Shown here one piece after another: positions 48,026-57,818 of a DNA stretch of 64,000 nt. Every line of letters starts with the position of its first letter. Positions within the stretch are counted from its first letter, which is position 1. A program made the position numbers and the translations under genes. The notes under the pieces were generated by a model. That model was not told the origin of the DNA. It saw only the letters and a list, made by a program, of their open reading frames with translations, and made no database searches. The stretch is from Tricholomella constricta (lineage: Eukaryota > Basidiomycota > Agaricomycetes > Agaricales > Lyophyllaceae), in the NCBI GenBank assembly GCA_013368375.1, contig JAACJP010000020.1, forward strand, positions 681,141-745,140. Direction: 5' to 3'.

Positions 48026-48712
48026 GGAGGGGGTTTGAGGAGGGGGGTTTTTTGTGGAGCGGGGGTTGAGACAGGACAGGACAGGACGGTGGTGCTGCTA
48101 GAAGCACCAACTACTACGACGTACTACGTTTGGTGGTCCGGCTTGATTCTTCGCAGCGTTTTCTTTAGAGAAAATAGATGTGTTCTATGACACGCTACAC
48201 GTTACACGAAGCAAGAGAAAGGGAATGGGAATGGGAGTGGAACTCGAGTGGTCGCGTTACACGGTTGTTTTTGTTTTCATCTTGGGACTCTCTCGGGGCG
48301 CCTTCAGCTGAAAGGCTGTCTGTCGGGTTCCATTCCATGGCCTACTTATTGATATTGGCGCAGTGGATGGTAACACCCCGTTATCCATTCGCGATTCGCG
48401 ACTTCACACTTCACAGTGGATACCTTGACGTTGGAACATGCATGCATATGCGACTGGAAGGGTAACCAGTAATCTTATATACATGTACATGTCGCCTTGG
48501 ATGGTCTTTTTGGTGAGATATGTGATGTGTCTTTGAGGGAGGGGAGGGGGTGGGGTGGCTGCGGGACGTGGCTCCCATGCTTCTTTCTACATCCAAGATC
48601 TTGGGCGGTCTCGAGACGGTCTTTGGCAGATACAGATACAAACACAGATGAGGAAGGAACCAAGAACCAAGAACCAGGAACCTCCGGGATCGCGGGTGGA
48701 AGTTCGAAATTC
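48026..48712. other. Intergenic, no gene
   Basis: 3' flank of the IML2-like gene. G-rich just after the stop, then mixed sequence with small imperfect repeats (ACCAAGAACCA...). No coding feature. Confidence 0.45.
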
Positions 48713-48742
48713 AAAGTCGAAGTCGAAGTCGAAGTCGAAGCG
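48713..48742. repeat. Hexanucleotide repeat (AAGTCG)n
   Basis: Four to five copies of AAGTCG at the left edge of the minus-strand uricase fragment. Confidence 0.85.
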
Positions 48743-48765
48743 ACCCATGCCTTTTAGTGACAGAC

Positions 48766-48862
48766 TGAGATGAACCCGCTGCGTTACACACAGAGGCGTA
48801 GGGTCAGAGTGGGGAAGGGAGGGAGACGCACCTCGGGGCTGAAATGGGCACGAAGACCTCTG
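48766..48862 (-). pseudogene. Uricase C-terminal fragment, inverted relative to the copy at 37.6 kb
   Basis: On the minus strand CAGAGGTCTTCGTGCCCATT, then TTCAGCCCCGAG, a short intron starting GTGCGTCTCCCT, and CAGCGGGTTCATCTCA repeat almost base for base the last two uricase exons and their intron at 37,608-37,726. About 97 bp remain. The end nearest 48,862 stops inside the ENAEVF codons, exactly where the retroelement LTR begins. Confidence 0.85.
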
Positions 48863-49008
48863 TGTTACGGTCAAGGTTGAGACAATAGACTTAGGGCGAG
48901 GGACGAAGCGTAGCAGCTATGAATGTGTTGATTGAACTAAGGAAAAAGTGTATCGTAAAATAACGCGTAAGTAAGTAGGTGAGACATAACGTAGTAGTGA
49001 CCGTGACA
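48863..49008 (-). mobile_element. Putative 146-bp 3' LTR of the Ty3/gypsy element
   Basis: Read on the minus strand, it starts TGTCACGG just after a purine tract (AAAAGGGGGATAA) that follows the pol stop. It ends CCGTAACA at 48,863, giving TG...CA termini with a short inverted terminal similarity (TGTCACGG/CCGTAACA). The purine tract is a good polypurine primer candidate. No second LTR was found, so the assignment depends on structure. Confidence 0.65.
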
Positions 49009-50770
49009 TTATCCCCCTTTTAATGGTGGATCGAGGCGATTGGGAGGCCGAGAGACGCGACCTGTGCGAGTAGTAGTAGTAGGCGGAGGTACGTAAACAG
49101 AACGAGGATTTTCATGTATAGTAGGTGGAGAAACGGGACGAAGATGAGGAAACGACGACGAACCGCGAGCCGAACTCTGTTCACGACCGTCTACCGAGGT
49201 TGACACGGCTCCTGGCGTAACACCAGTTACGTCGAAGTGCGACACGGGAGACTCGGACGTAGAGAGGGGAAGTTCGGTCGATGGGACATCTTGGGCGTCG
49301 TGAGTGGAACTAGTAGGTAAATTGTCAGTAATAAGAGAAAAGTGTTGTTGTAACGTAATAGGATGAGGCCTCGGGGCTCGGGGGTGACGACGGTGGAAAC
49401 GATCGATAAGTTCGTTGGCAGTGGTAGGGATGTCGGAGAGGGCGATCCAGGAATTTTCTGAGTCGGGAAGGGAGTGCCAGTGGACGAAGTATTCATAACG
49501 ATGACCGATTTTGCGAGAGTCGAGGACGTTGGAAATGGATGGGGTAGAGTCGGCGAGTTGGAAGGGTTGAGGAGAGGAGTGGGGATGGAATTCCGAAGGG
49601 TCTTGATAGGGTTCTAATAGGGAGGTGTGGAACACGGGATGGAGTCGAGAGAGATAGGATGGGAGGCGTAGCTGATACGTCTGCAAGCCGATACGACGAA
49701 CGACTGGGAAAGGGCCGAGGCGTCGATGATCCAATTTGAGCGACGGCCTAGTCGTTCGAATGTTACGGCGAAGTAGCCATACCAGTTGGTCGGGAGAATA
49801 GGATGGAGAGGGTAAGACCTTGGTGTCGAATATTCTCTTTTGACGATCTTGAGAATACTGAAGTTCGGCGCGTAGTTCGAAATGAATTTGATCTAAACGT
49901 AGAGCTAAATCGTCAGCAGCAGGGACAGTAGAGACTTCAGAAAGTTTAGGAGTGAAGGTAGGATGGAAACCATAGTTGGCGTAGAATGGCGAATGTTTTG
50001 TTGACGAGTTTTCGGAGTTGTTGAAAACGAATTCTGCCAGGGGAAGGTAATCGACCCAATCGTCCTGCTGGTACGAGCAGTACGCGCGCAGATAGCCCTC
50101 GAGAGTCTGATTAGTACGCTCTGTGAGGCCATCTGTGCGTGGGTGATAGGCTGTGGAGAAACGAGCGTCGATGTCGAGACGCGAAGTAAGTTCTTTCCAA
50201 AAGTTAGAAACAAAAAGGGTGCCACGATCCGAGATGATGGAGTCTGGGAGACCGTGGTAGCGAAATATGCGATCGACAAATAACCACGCGAGATCCGACG
50301 TGGTCATCGACTCTGTACAGGGAATGAAGTGCGCTGCACGCGTTAGACGATCACAAACAACGAGAATTGAATCGTAAGAATGAGAATTAGGAAGCTTAAC
50401 AATAAAATCCATAGAAATTGATTTCCATGGGCGTTCAGGGATGTCGAGCGGTTGTAGAAGACCATAGGGCTTGTGGCGAGGGATGAATAGATTCCCGGCC
50501 AAGAGTAGTCGCGTAGAATATTCTTGACGGTCAGAGTACGTCCAGGATGACCACCAAGTACACAATCATGGCGAGTATAGAGTATCTCGGCACGAAGGGA
50601 CTTTGGTACGAAGACGCGACCGTTGTGGAATACCATGTCGTCTTGGGCCGTGAATTCCGTAGATCCATGAAGAAGTGCTTCTCGCCACTCGGAGTCTTCT
50701 TGGAACGCTGTTCGAAAACGCTTGAGGGTTTTTAGGGAGGAGGAACTCCGAGCGAAGCGAGGAGTGACGA
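49009..50770 (-). mobile_element. Ty3/gypsy (chromovirus) pol remnant: integrase and chromodomain
   Basis: A 518-codon minus-strand frame encodes integrase core landmarks: WKSISMDFIVKLP (first Asp), DSIISDRGTLFVSNFWKEL (second Asp) and HPRTDGLTERTNQTLE (Glu). A C-terminal YQLRLPSYLSRLHPVFHTSLL segment and a chromodomain-like RYEYFVHWHSLPDSENSWI follow. Upstream (50.5-50.75 kb), in another frame, is the start of the H2C2 zinc-binding domain (YTRHDCVLGGHPGRTLTV...DYSWPG). The cysteine half and the joint to the core are lost, so there is a deletion with frameshift. Reverse transcriptase, protease and gag are absent. The copy is inactive and 5'-truncated. Confidence 0.88.
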
Positions 50771-51127
50771 TAGAAGGAAGAGTGTTGCTAAACAGACAAC
50801 AGGGTAGTGGGGAATCCACTAGCCTACCTGTTTCGCTTTTATAGCTCTTCAGGTCTGCATTGCATAATCGAATCCACTTCGAAGTCCGGACGACAGCTGT
50901 CGGACCGGGGTAGGTATCCACTTGAACTCCACGACACATGTCATGGACATGCATGTGGCTCCGATGTTTATCAGCCCCGGGTGGGGTCCGGGTAACATCA
51001 GGTGGGTCGATTTTTGATCCGGTGATTGCGCTCCGGCCGCGCGGTCCGCGCGGTCCGGATATCATGTGACTTTTTAGATGACATACCGTGGCCGGTCACC
51101 TATTGCCCCGTGGGGTGCCTTGTGGCG
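50771..51127. other. Junction region, no gene
   Basis: GC-rich sequence including repeated GCGCGGTCCGCGCGGTCC near 51,040. May include the truncated edge of the retroelement; no feature assigned. Confidence 0.35.
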
Positions 51128-51262
51128 CACACCGTTAGGGTCCGGTTAAGGTTCGGTTAGGGGTTAGCTAACCAATTAAAATCGATCAGATCAAGACTCG
51201 AGATTAGTCGAGTAGTACTCACGGTTAGGGTTTAGGTTTAGGATTAGCTAAACGCCTCGGTT
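51128..51262 (+). repeat. Degenerate interstitial telomere-like repeats
   Basis: GTTAGGGTCCGGTTAAGGTTCG, GGTTAGGGGTTAGCTAACC and, near 51,222-51,240, GGTTAGGGTTTAGGTTTAGG are TTAGGG variants. They run in the same orientation as the terminal telomere and lie next to the 3' side of the Penelope-like element. Confidence 0.7.
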
Positions 51263-51646
51263 AATACCGTCTGTCGAAACACAGAGGATCGTAGTACTTA
51301 CGAGATACAATTTCGTAGTGGTATACAAAGAATTGTGATGTGTATGCCTGCCATTAAGCGCTCGCAAAAAGGCGATGCATAGAGGTCATAGGCCCCCGCG
51401 TCCTGCAGCGGAGATACAAGCTTTAGACGACCGAGCCCAAGGGGATCGGCCACCTTACTACGAAAGGCCCTTTTCAGAATTCCTACTTCGAGCCAATCAG
51501 TTGGGGCGGGTTTCCCGCTTATCGACAAGGCCGATGCGAGCAGAGCTCCAACAGAAACTTGCGGATGGGGGTTTCCGTTCCCCCGCTTAGCCGCCCCCCG
51601 AGGGGGGTAGTACCTATAACGTACACACAGCCGATCACTAATAACA
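51263..51646 (-). other. Probable 3' non-coding part of the Penelope-like element
   Basis: Lies between the telomere-like repeats and the stop of the reverse transcriptase. It contains a short frame on the plus strand (51,375-51,590) without recognisable motif, and a C/G hairpin-like CCGCCCCCCGAGGGGGG near 51,590. Confidence 0.4.
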
Positions 51647-53479
51647 TTAGTGACGGGCATTGTAAGCAGTGACCCAGGGATCGTCCGAAGACGGGTTATG
51701 ATGAAGAACAATGTCTTCTTCGTCGTCATCGGGGGTCTCTGGTTCGAGAGCCGACTGCTCCATCTGGCGAATAACCGTTTGTTTCCAAAGCGATGTGAGG
51801 TCGAAGAGGTTGCGTGTTCTTTTACGAGACACGAGCATTCGACGGTTTAGAATATTTATTTTACGGATGTCAGGCATGAGAGTGCGCCCGTCCGATGTCG
51901 ACACCAAGGTTGTAAACGATGGGTCAATGTCGGAGAGCCCCTCCCAAGAGCTAGACATTTGGTAGTAAGGCGGGGGGGATCTCCCCGCCTCGGCGTTTGT
52001 CATGTATTCACGCCAATATCCTAATACGGTTTCGCCCAATTCTTTGGCGTTAAAGTAATTCCATGCCGTGTTAAATTCGGACTTAAGAACAAGAACTCCT
52101 TCCGGTGCCGGGCGAGTTTCGTTGAGCCTTTTTGCCCATCGTTCTTTGATGTTTGTCTTAAGCCAGCCTAAAACAACGTCGAGCGGGTAGCCGCGCGTAA
52201 CGTACAGCCCTAGCAGGGACTGCAGCGCCTCCAAGTAGCTTCGATGGGTGCTACTGAGCGTGGCCAGCCGGGACATCTCACCAATGAACGTCCCTCTTCG
52301 GACGTCGATTGGATGGTGTGAAATCCATGGAATTCTTTCTTGGTGGGAACCTATCTTCCGATATGGACGGTGCTGGAGCTTGCCGTGTTCGTCACGGTAC
52401 AGCATCATGTCCAGGAACGGTTGTCGTTGGTCCGATACGTTCCACTCGATCTCACAGTTATAGAACTTGACCGCGCTGAGGTGATGCAGAGCCTCGGCTT
52501 CGGAGGATGCATACACGACCGCTAGGCAATCGTCTATGTAACGGCCGTAGAAAGGGACGGCGGCGTTACCCAGGATGTTGCAGGCTCGTTCGTGGTGCCA
52601 GCCGTACAGATTGGCTAGGTCTGGCGAGTCCGAAACGCCCATTGCTAGGCCTTGCTTTTGCAAGTAGACTTTATCCTTAAAGGTTGTGAGAAGGTTCTTG
52701 TTACCGGTAAGAAGACATCGTTGAAAGATATCCAGCTCGATGAGCAGGTTCTGGTCGAGGTCTTTGAGGACGATGTCGTTCGCGTTCTTTCCCGTTTTAA
52801 ACTCCAAGTACATATCCCCGACGATGCTGAGGCACGTTTCAAGGTCTATGTTTGGATAGAAAGCGACGACGTCGCCGGTGACAATATAGAATCGTCTACC
52901 AGGTAACAAGTTAAGCTTGCTCAATTTTATCGCCAGGTCTTTGGTGCCGTGTATAACGGTTGGCGCCGATTGGACTATCGGTTTGAGCTGCTTGCTGACA
53001 TACTTCGCGGCAGGGTTTTGGATGGCGGAGTGACACGGTATAATAGGCCTCATTTTCACGGGTTCCTTGTGTATCTTAGGGATCCCGTAGAATTTCGGTA
53101 TTTTATGTTTTTCACCAGGGGGTGTGACCAGATGCGCAAAGAATTTTGCTAGCTGGTCGCCGGGCAAGCTAGCCGATTTAAGGGCGATAACTTGCATGTC
53201 AGAGCATTGTTTGTCTAGAATTTGCATATATTGAAGAGGATGCATCTCGACGTAGTTGTTAGCATCGGCGAGTAATTCTAGCGATTTTTGTTCGATCCAG
53301 GTGCGCTTGGACACCGCGATGCCCAGGTTTTTATCAGTATTGGTAACAATTAAGTCATTCGCAATAAGATATTCTCGTATTCGGTTTGCGTTGGGGGAGA
53401 GCGACTTGTAATGTTCCCCTTCGTTCTCCGACGGTATTATACCGTCCAATATAAGAGTACTCTTATATACAAAAATCAA
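51647..53479 (-). CDS. Reverse transcriptase of an endonuclease-less Penelope-like element (Coprina type), 610 codons
   Basis: Single uninterrupted frame. PLE-type RT motifs in order: LDGIIPS (11-17), TDKNLGIAVS (48-57), the hallmark HKIPKFYGIPKIHK (125-138), motif A YIVTGDVVAFYPNI (D203), motif B QGLAMGVSDSP (276-286) and motif C GRYIDDCLAVV (YIDD 314-317). It continues through FLDMMLY and R-rich thumb sequence. No GIY-YIG endonuclease follows: the C-terminal 150 residues end in an acidic tail. This matches EN-minus PLEs reported at telomeres of fungi, rotifers and other eukaryotes. The N-terminus is shorter than usual before LxDGxxPS, so the 5' end is probably truncated. Orientation (3' end toward the centromere, telomere-like repeats adjoining) fits priming from a chromosome end. 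Confidence 0.88.
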   Translation of the reverse strand: MIFVYKSTLILDGIIPSENEGEHYKSLSPNANRIREYLIANDLIVTNTDKNLGIAVSKRTWIEQKSLELLADANNYVEMHPLQYMQILDKQCSDMQVIALKSASLPGDQLAKFFAHLVTPPGEKHKIPKFYGIPKIHKEPVKMRPIIPCHSAIQNPAAKYVSKQLKPIVQSAPTVIHGTKDLAIKLSKLNLLPGRRFYIVTGDVVAFYPNIDLETCLSIVGDMYLEFKTGKNANDIVLKDLDQNLLIELDIFQRCLLTGNKNLLTTFKDKVYLQKQGLAMGVSDSPDLANLYGWHHERACNILGNAAVPFYGRYIDDCLAVVYASSEAEALHHLSAVKFYNCEIEWNVSDQRQPFLDMMLYRDEHGKLQHRPYRKIGSHQERIPWISHHPIDVRRGTFIGEMSRLATLSSTHRSYLEALQSLLGLYVTRGYPLDVVLGWLKTNIKERWAKRLNETRPAPEGVLVLKSEFNTAWNYFNAKELGETVLGYWREYMTNAEAGRSPPPYYQMSSSWEGLSDIDPSFTTLVSTSDGRTLMPDIRKINILNRRMLVSRKRTRNLFDLTSLWKQTVIRQMEQSALEPETPDDDEEDIVLHHNPSSDDPWVTAYNARH

Positions 53480-53698
53480 AATTTTGGGGAAGTTAGGGGT
53501 TCAATATAGAGGTTATATATGTACTAATGAACCCTCAAAATAGCTAAGAAATTGGCGGTCCCGTTGTGGAGGAAAGGGGGGGTAAAGTTGCTTGCTGCTG
53601 GAGCTAACTAATCACGTGACTTGGCATCGGACTACAACCAAGTCTAAATCTATTGGAGTATATATAGCAAGCAAAGTGCAATAGGTGAGGTGCATACT
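53480..53698. other. Spacer between retroelement and minisatellite
   Basis: AT-richer sequence without gene; TATATAG-like runs near 53,660. Confidence 0.4.
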
Positions 53699-54600
53699 TG
53701 CATTTAAGTGCAAAGGAAGGTGGGAGAATGAGGTGTGAACCAGGTGCAAGGTGCAAAACCAGGTGTGAGGTGGGAGGCCAGGTGCGAGGTGCGAAGCAGG
53801 TGCGAAAGTTGTTGTGAGGTGTGAAACTCAGGTGGCGATAGCATGGAAGGTGCAGAAGTATATTGAAGTGCAAAAGGAAGGTGTGAGAGGGAGGTGCAAA
53901 CCAGGTGCGGGGTGCAAAGCCAGGTGCAGGCCAGGTGCCAGGTGCGAAACCAGGTGCGAAGCAGGTGCGAAAGGAGTTGTGAGGTGTGAAACTCAGGTGG
54001 CGATAGCATGGAAGGTGCAGAAGTATATTGAAGTGCAAAAGGAAGGTAGGAGAGGTAGGTGCAAACCAGGTGCGGGGTGCAAAGCCAGGTGCAGGCCAGG
54101 TGCCAGGTGCGAAACCAGGTGCGAAGCAGGTGCGAAAGGAGTTGTGAGGTGTGAAACTCAGGTGGCGATAGCATGGAAGGTGCAGAAGTATATTGAAGTG
54201 CAAAAGGAAGGTAGGAGAGGGAGGTGCAAACCAGGTGCGGGGTGCGAAGCCAGGTGCGAAACCAGGTGCGAAACCAGGTGCGAACCCGGTGTGAAACTTA
54301 TTGTGAGGTGTGAAACTCAGGTGGCGATAGCATTGAAGGTGCAGAAGAATATTGAAGTGCAAAGGAAGGTGGGAGAATGAGATGTGAAACTTGGTTTGAG
54401 GTGCGAAACCAGGTGTGAGGTGCGAAACCAGGTGCAAAGCAGGTGCGAAACTAGTTGTGAGGTGTGAAACTCAGGTGGCGATAGCATGGAAGGTGCAGAA
54501 GTATATATTAAAGTGCAAAAGGAAGGTGTGAGAGGGAGGTGCAAACCAGGTGTGAGGTGCAAAGCCAGGTGCGATGCGAACCAGGTGCCCGGTGCCACTT
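53699..54600 (+). repeat. Minisatellite block 1: five units of about 160 bp built from a 12-13 bp motif
   Basis: The segment TGTGAAACTCAGGTGGCGATAG, followed by CATGGAAGGTGCAGAAGTATATTGAAGTGCAAA, recurs about every 156-172 bp (starts near 53,820, 53,986, 54,158, 54,312, 54,464). Between copies are arrays of (GAAAC)CAGGTGC(GA/AA) motifs. Both strands are open for long distances because of the repeat; those frames are not genes. Confidence 0.9.
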
Positions 54601-54736
54601 GGACAGACTTGGACTATTCATCAACAAATTGGCCTGTGGGAAACCACGGGCTAACCCTGCATTAGGGTTGACTCGATCAGATACGCGATCACTATCGGTA
54701 CATGTCTTACTCTCAATCTCGACCTCTCTAATCATC

Positions 54737-57504
54737 ATGCCTGAGATCGAAACTTGGCTCAAATGTGCCCACACCTGCCGTCATGCAGCTGACCACAAAA
54801 GTCGTATCCAAAACAGGCAAAGGGTCTATACGTACGATGGGCAGCAGATCAGTGTTGCAACAGTGCCTGTGTGGCACAAGCATTCAAGCCTCTGGAAAAA
54901 GCATGCAGGGTCACATCACCAGCATCCCAACTGCGATCAGAATTGCCCCCTTCACCACTTGATTGGAGCCAACCCGCTTCCTCCGGTGGTCAATCTCAGG
55001 GCTCCGCTCACACCCCAGGATTGGAGACGGTGGGGACTCGCGATTGCGCTCCGAGTGTTGGGGTTGAAATACGAGGCTGAAGTTCCCCAGAACTACGTAC
55101 AGCGTGCGCAGCAGTTTCAGGAGCAGGGTTGGCCAGCCTGGACAGAGGATACTGAAGATCAGGATGAAGAGGAAGAGGATGAGGATGAAGTGGAACAGGG
55201 ACAGGATGAGGGACAGGAAGAGGAGGAAGAGGAGGAAGAGGAACAGAGAGAGGATGAGGGACAGGATGAAGAGGAAGAGGATGAAGAGGAAGAGGAAGAG
55301 GATGAGGAAGAGGATGAAGAGGAACAGGGACAGAATGAGGGACAGGATGAGGAGGCAGAGGAACAGGGACAGGATGAGGAGTTTGAGCTAGAGGATGAGC
55401 CCGCACTCGCTCGATACACGGGCCGTCGCCGTCGACACTGGGAACAGGAGTCTCAGCCAAAGGAAGATGAGTCTGTATCAGAGGAAGACGAGTCCCAGGT
55501 AGAGGATGAGCCCGCACGCCCTGGACACGCACACCGTCGACGCCGGGAAGAGGAGTCTGAGGTAGAGGAAGAGGAGTCTGGATCAGAGGAAGACGAGTCC
55601 GAGGTAGAGGATGAGCCCGCACGCCCTGGACACGCACGCCGGGAAGAGGAGTCTGAGGTAGAGGAAGAGGAGTCTGGATCAGAGGAAGACGAGTCCGAGG
55701 TAGAGGATGAGCCCGCACGCCCTGGACACGCACGCCGGGAAGAGGAGTCTGAGGTAGAGGAAGAGGAGTCTGGATCAGAGGAAGACGAGTCCGAGGTAGA
55801 GGATGAGCCCGCACGCCCTGGACACGCACGCCGGGAAGAGGAGTCTGAGTTAGAGGAAGAGGAGTCTGGACCAGGGGAACAGGAGTCCATGGCAGAGGAT
55901 GAGCACCCGAGCAGTCGATACGCGAGCCATCCCCGGAAGCGCACCCGCAGTCAATCGGCAGCCCATCAGCTGCAGCCCACCCTTGACGTGATCCCACCTC
56001 TCTTTCCGCGACCAGTCAGCTTGGCTGCTGGAGTCCCACCCATCAAGATAACCTTTGTCCAGAACCTCGGCCACTCGTACGACACCAGCTTGGAAGCCCA
56101 GGGCACCATCTATTGGTGCAAGGACTACATACCTAAGTCTGTTTACAGGGCTTTGAAGAAGGCTCTTCCCTCCTCGGTCTACAGGTTGCCTAAGAATCAG
56201 GAGCTCGAGCAGACGGAACACCACCAGGACGTTGTTCGAATGAAGGACCCGGTGTATGTTCACATCGACGAGTGGGTAAGCCACCCATTGCCTCTCCTAA
56301 TCGTTCCTATGCTAATTTATCTAGACATACATGGTCGCAGCGTTAATGGAACGCCCTGCTGAATTTCAGGTGGAGCTCATGCGTTGGAAGGACTTTATGC
56401 AGGTCATCAGCCAAGGCACCGAGAGTCGTGTGATCTGGGGCGCGGACCTCATCATATGTGGTCTTGATTTCAGCGAAGACTTCTTGTAAGCTTTCTAAAC
56501 CCCTAATCATCGCCCTAGCTGTCCTAAGATATCGATTATGTATTTTTAGGGGGCCAGCGTGTGCCCAGAAGTACGGCTGGGACAAACAGTCGTTCAAGCT
56601 GTGGTTTGAAAACTGGGTCAAGGTGTCGACCAAAAAGGCGGTATGGCCCAGTCCCTGGGAGTGTCTGATGTATGCAGACAAGCTGAGTTACCTGAGTGAC
56701 CTTGCAGAGGTTGCAAGGGAGGCAGGATATATGACGCCCATGATCGCGCTTCTCGACCCTGGCAAGCTGGAGGAGCTGAGCCCCACAGGTGTGTACAAGC
56801 GAGGGTACAGCGAGTCAGGGGACGGCGTATGGTTTCCAGGGAGGGACGACCCTGACCGTCAGGTTTTGCAGACGTTGAAGGACAAGGATCGGGAAGTGGA
56901 GGAGTGCTATGGAGGGCTGGAGATCAATGGCGTCAAGATTCGCCCGCAGTGGTTCCAAATGACCTTCTTGAGTACACTCAAGAATTTAGGAGAACTGCGG
57001 GCTGTTTACGTTGGTGGAAAGCTTATGCACATTGCCTTCACGGTAGGGGGGGGCTTAGGGAGACTGGTCTTTGCTGATGCGGTATATATCACACCGCTCT
57101 ACGCCCTGCCGTGAGTTTCTTTGTTTTTGCGAATGAAACCCACTAACTTGGGTGATACCAGGGACGATCTCTCAGATGGACGCGTCAACGCGTGGCAAGC
57201 TGAGGAAGGGAGGGCCAAGTTTACTCAGTTCGCGGAGACGATCTTGCGAGGGATGATTTCGAAGCGCGAGCGGGGGGGTAAGTTCCTATCATCGGACATG
57301 CGCACCTTCTGCCGCATGGACATCTCCGTCTTCAGAGCTCCTGACGGTGGGTACCACCACTTCGTCAACGAGTTTGAGACTGGGCCTGGGTCTGGGCTAT
57401 TCCTGGAAAGCCTCACCATCCACAAACGTCGGATGATACGCCAGACCATGGGTGATGTGTGGATGACGAAGGCAATTTATCGACGCAGGCAGTCAGTCCT
57501 CTGA
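54737..57504 (+). CDS. Subtelomeric acidic-repeat protein with ATP-grasp-like C-terminal domain (4 exons, 867 aa)
   Basis: Exons 54737-56275, 56325-56485, 56550-57110 and 57162-57504 join in phase to 867 aa. The N-terminus (MPEIETWLKCAHTCRHAADHK) has a Cys/His-rich stretch reaching HQHPNCDQNCPLHH. Residues about 135-380 are very acidic (Glu/Asp, some Gln) with four tandem copies of a 30-odd-residue unit ending DEPARPGHARR. The C-terminal about 430 residues look folded. They have DFSEDFL, VYKRGYSESGDGVWFPG, MTFLSTLKNLGELRAVYVGGKLMHIAFT and FCRMDISVFR..DGGYHHFVNEFE (R805, D807, N823, E824). The order K...ELR-VGG...RxD...NE resembles the ATP-binding half of ATP-grasp enzymes; this is my inference. 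I recall similar basidiomycete proteins without assigned function. It lies between minisatellite blocks. The acceptor at 57,161 and the segment before 57,110 are less certain. Confidence 0.7.
55545..55870 (+). repeat. In-frame tandem repeats (about 99-111 bp) in the acidic gene
   Basis: Four near-identical coding copies, each containing GAAGAGGAGTCTGAGGTAGA and GGATGAGCCCGCACGCCCTG. The first copy is longer (CACCGTCGACGC). The region before it (55,150-55,380) is a purine-only GAGGAAGAGGATGA tract. Confidence 0.9.
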
Positions 57505-57584
57505 ACATTGCTGGCAACTTTATATTTTTGCTTTGACCTATGAGTCGTATGTAACACCACTGTAGCATATTAATCTACCAATCA
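57505..57584. other. 3' flank of the acidic gene
   Basis: Short A/T-rich 3' untranslated-like sequence before the next minisatellite. Confidence 0.4.
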
Positions 57585-57680
57585 ACCGAACCAGGTGCGA
57601 AACCAGCTGCGAGGTGCGAACTAGGTGCGCAGTGCGGGTATGAGTGCAAATCAGGTGCGAAGGTGTGCAAAGGAGGTGCA
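57585..57680 (+). repeat. Minisatellite block 2 (CAGGTGCGAAAC type)
   Basis: CCAGGTGCGAAACCAGCTGCGAGGTGCGAACTAGGTGCG and similar, the same motif as block 1, in the gap between the acidic gene and the 142-aa gene. Confidence 0.85.
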
Positions 57681-57818
57681 AGGCCTAAGTAGACAAGATA
57701 TTTCACACTTAGGTACCTCTGAGTGTATCCATGCACTCCATATCCTCTCCTTATCTACTTCACTGCCCTATCCATCTGACAGGATTATTTCAATCAGTTC
57801 TGCATTGCTACCTTGCAG

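Noticed and set aside
37461..48874. A shared small protein (…RSSCPFQPRGASPS…) at 37.6 and 48.8 kb
   Set aside because: It is an out-of-frame reading of the duplicated uricase exon and intron, not a separate gene.
51375..51590. 71-codon plus-strand frame as a gene
   Set aside because: Lies in the presumed 3' region of the Penelope-like element, has no recognisable motif and no supporting context.
53604..54437. Long open frames on both strands across the minisatellite (for example a 277-codon minus frame rich in PGFAPRTWFAP)
   Set aside because: They follow the 12-13 bp repeat and its 160-bp super-unit; equal openness on both strands and sheer repetition show they are artefacts.
55008..55997. 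Long minus-strand frames rich in Leu/Pro/Thr or pure Ser opposite the acidic gene
   Set aside because: They are the complement of GAG/GAA/GAT repeats; the plus strand has a start, phase-consistent exons and a folded C-terminus.
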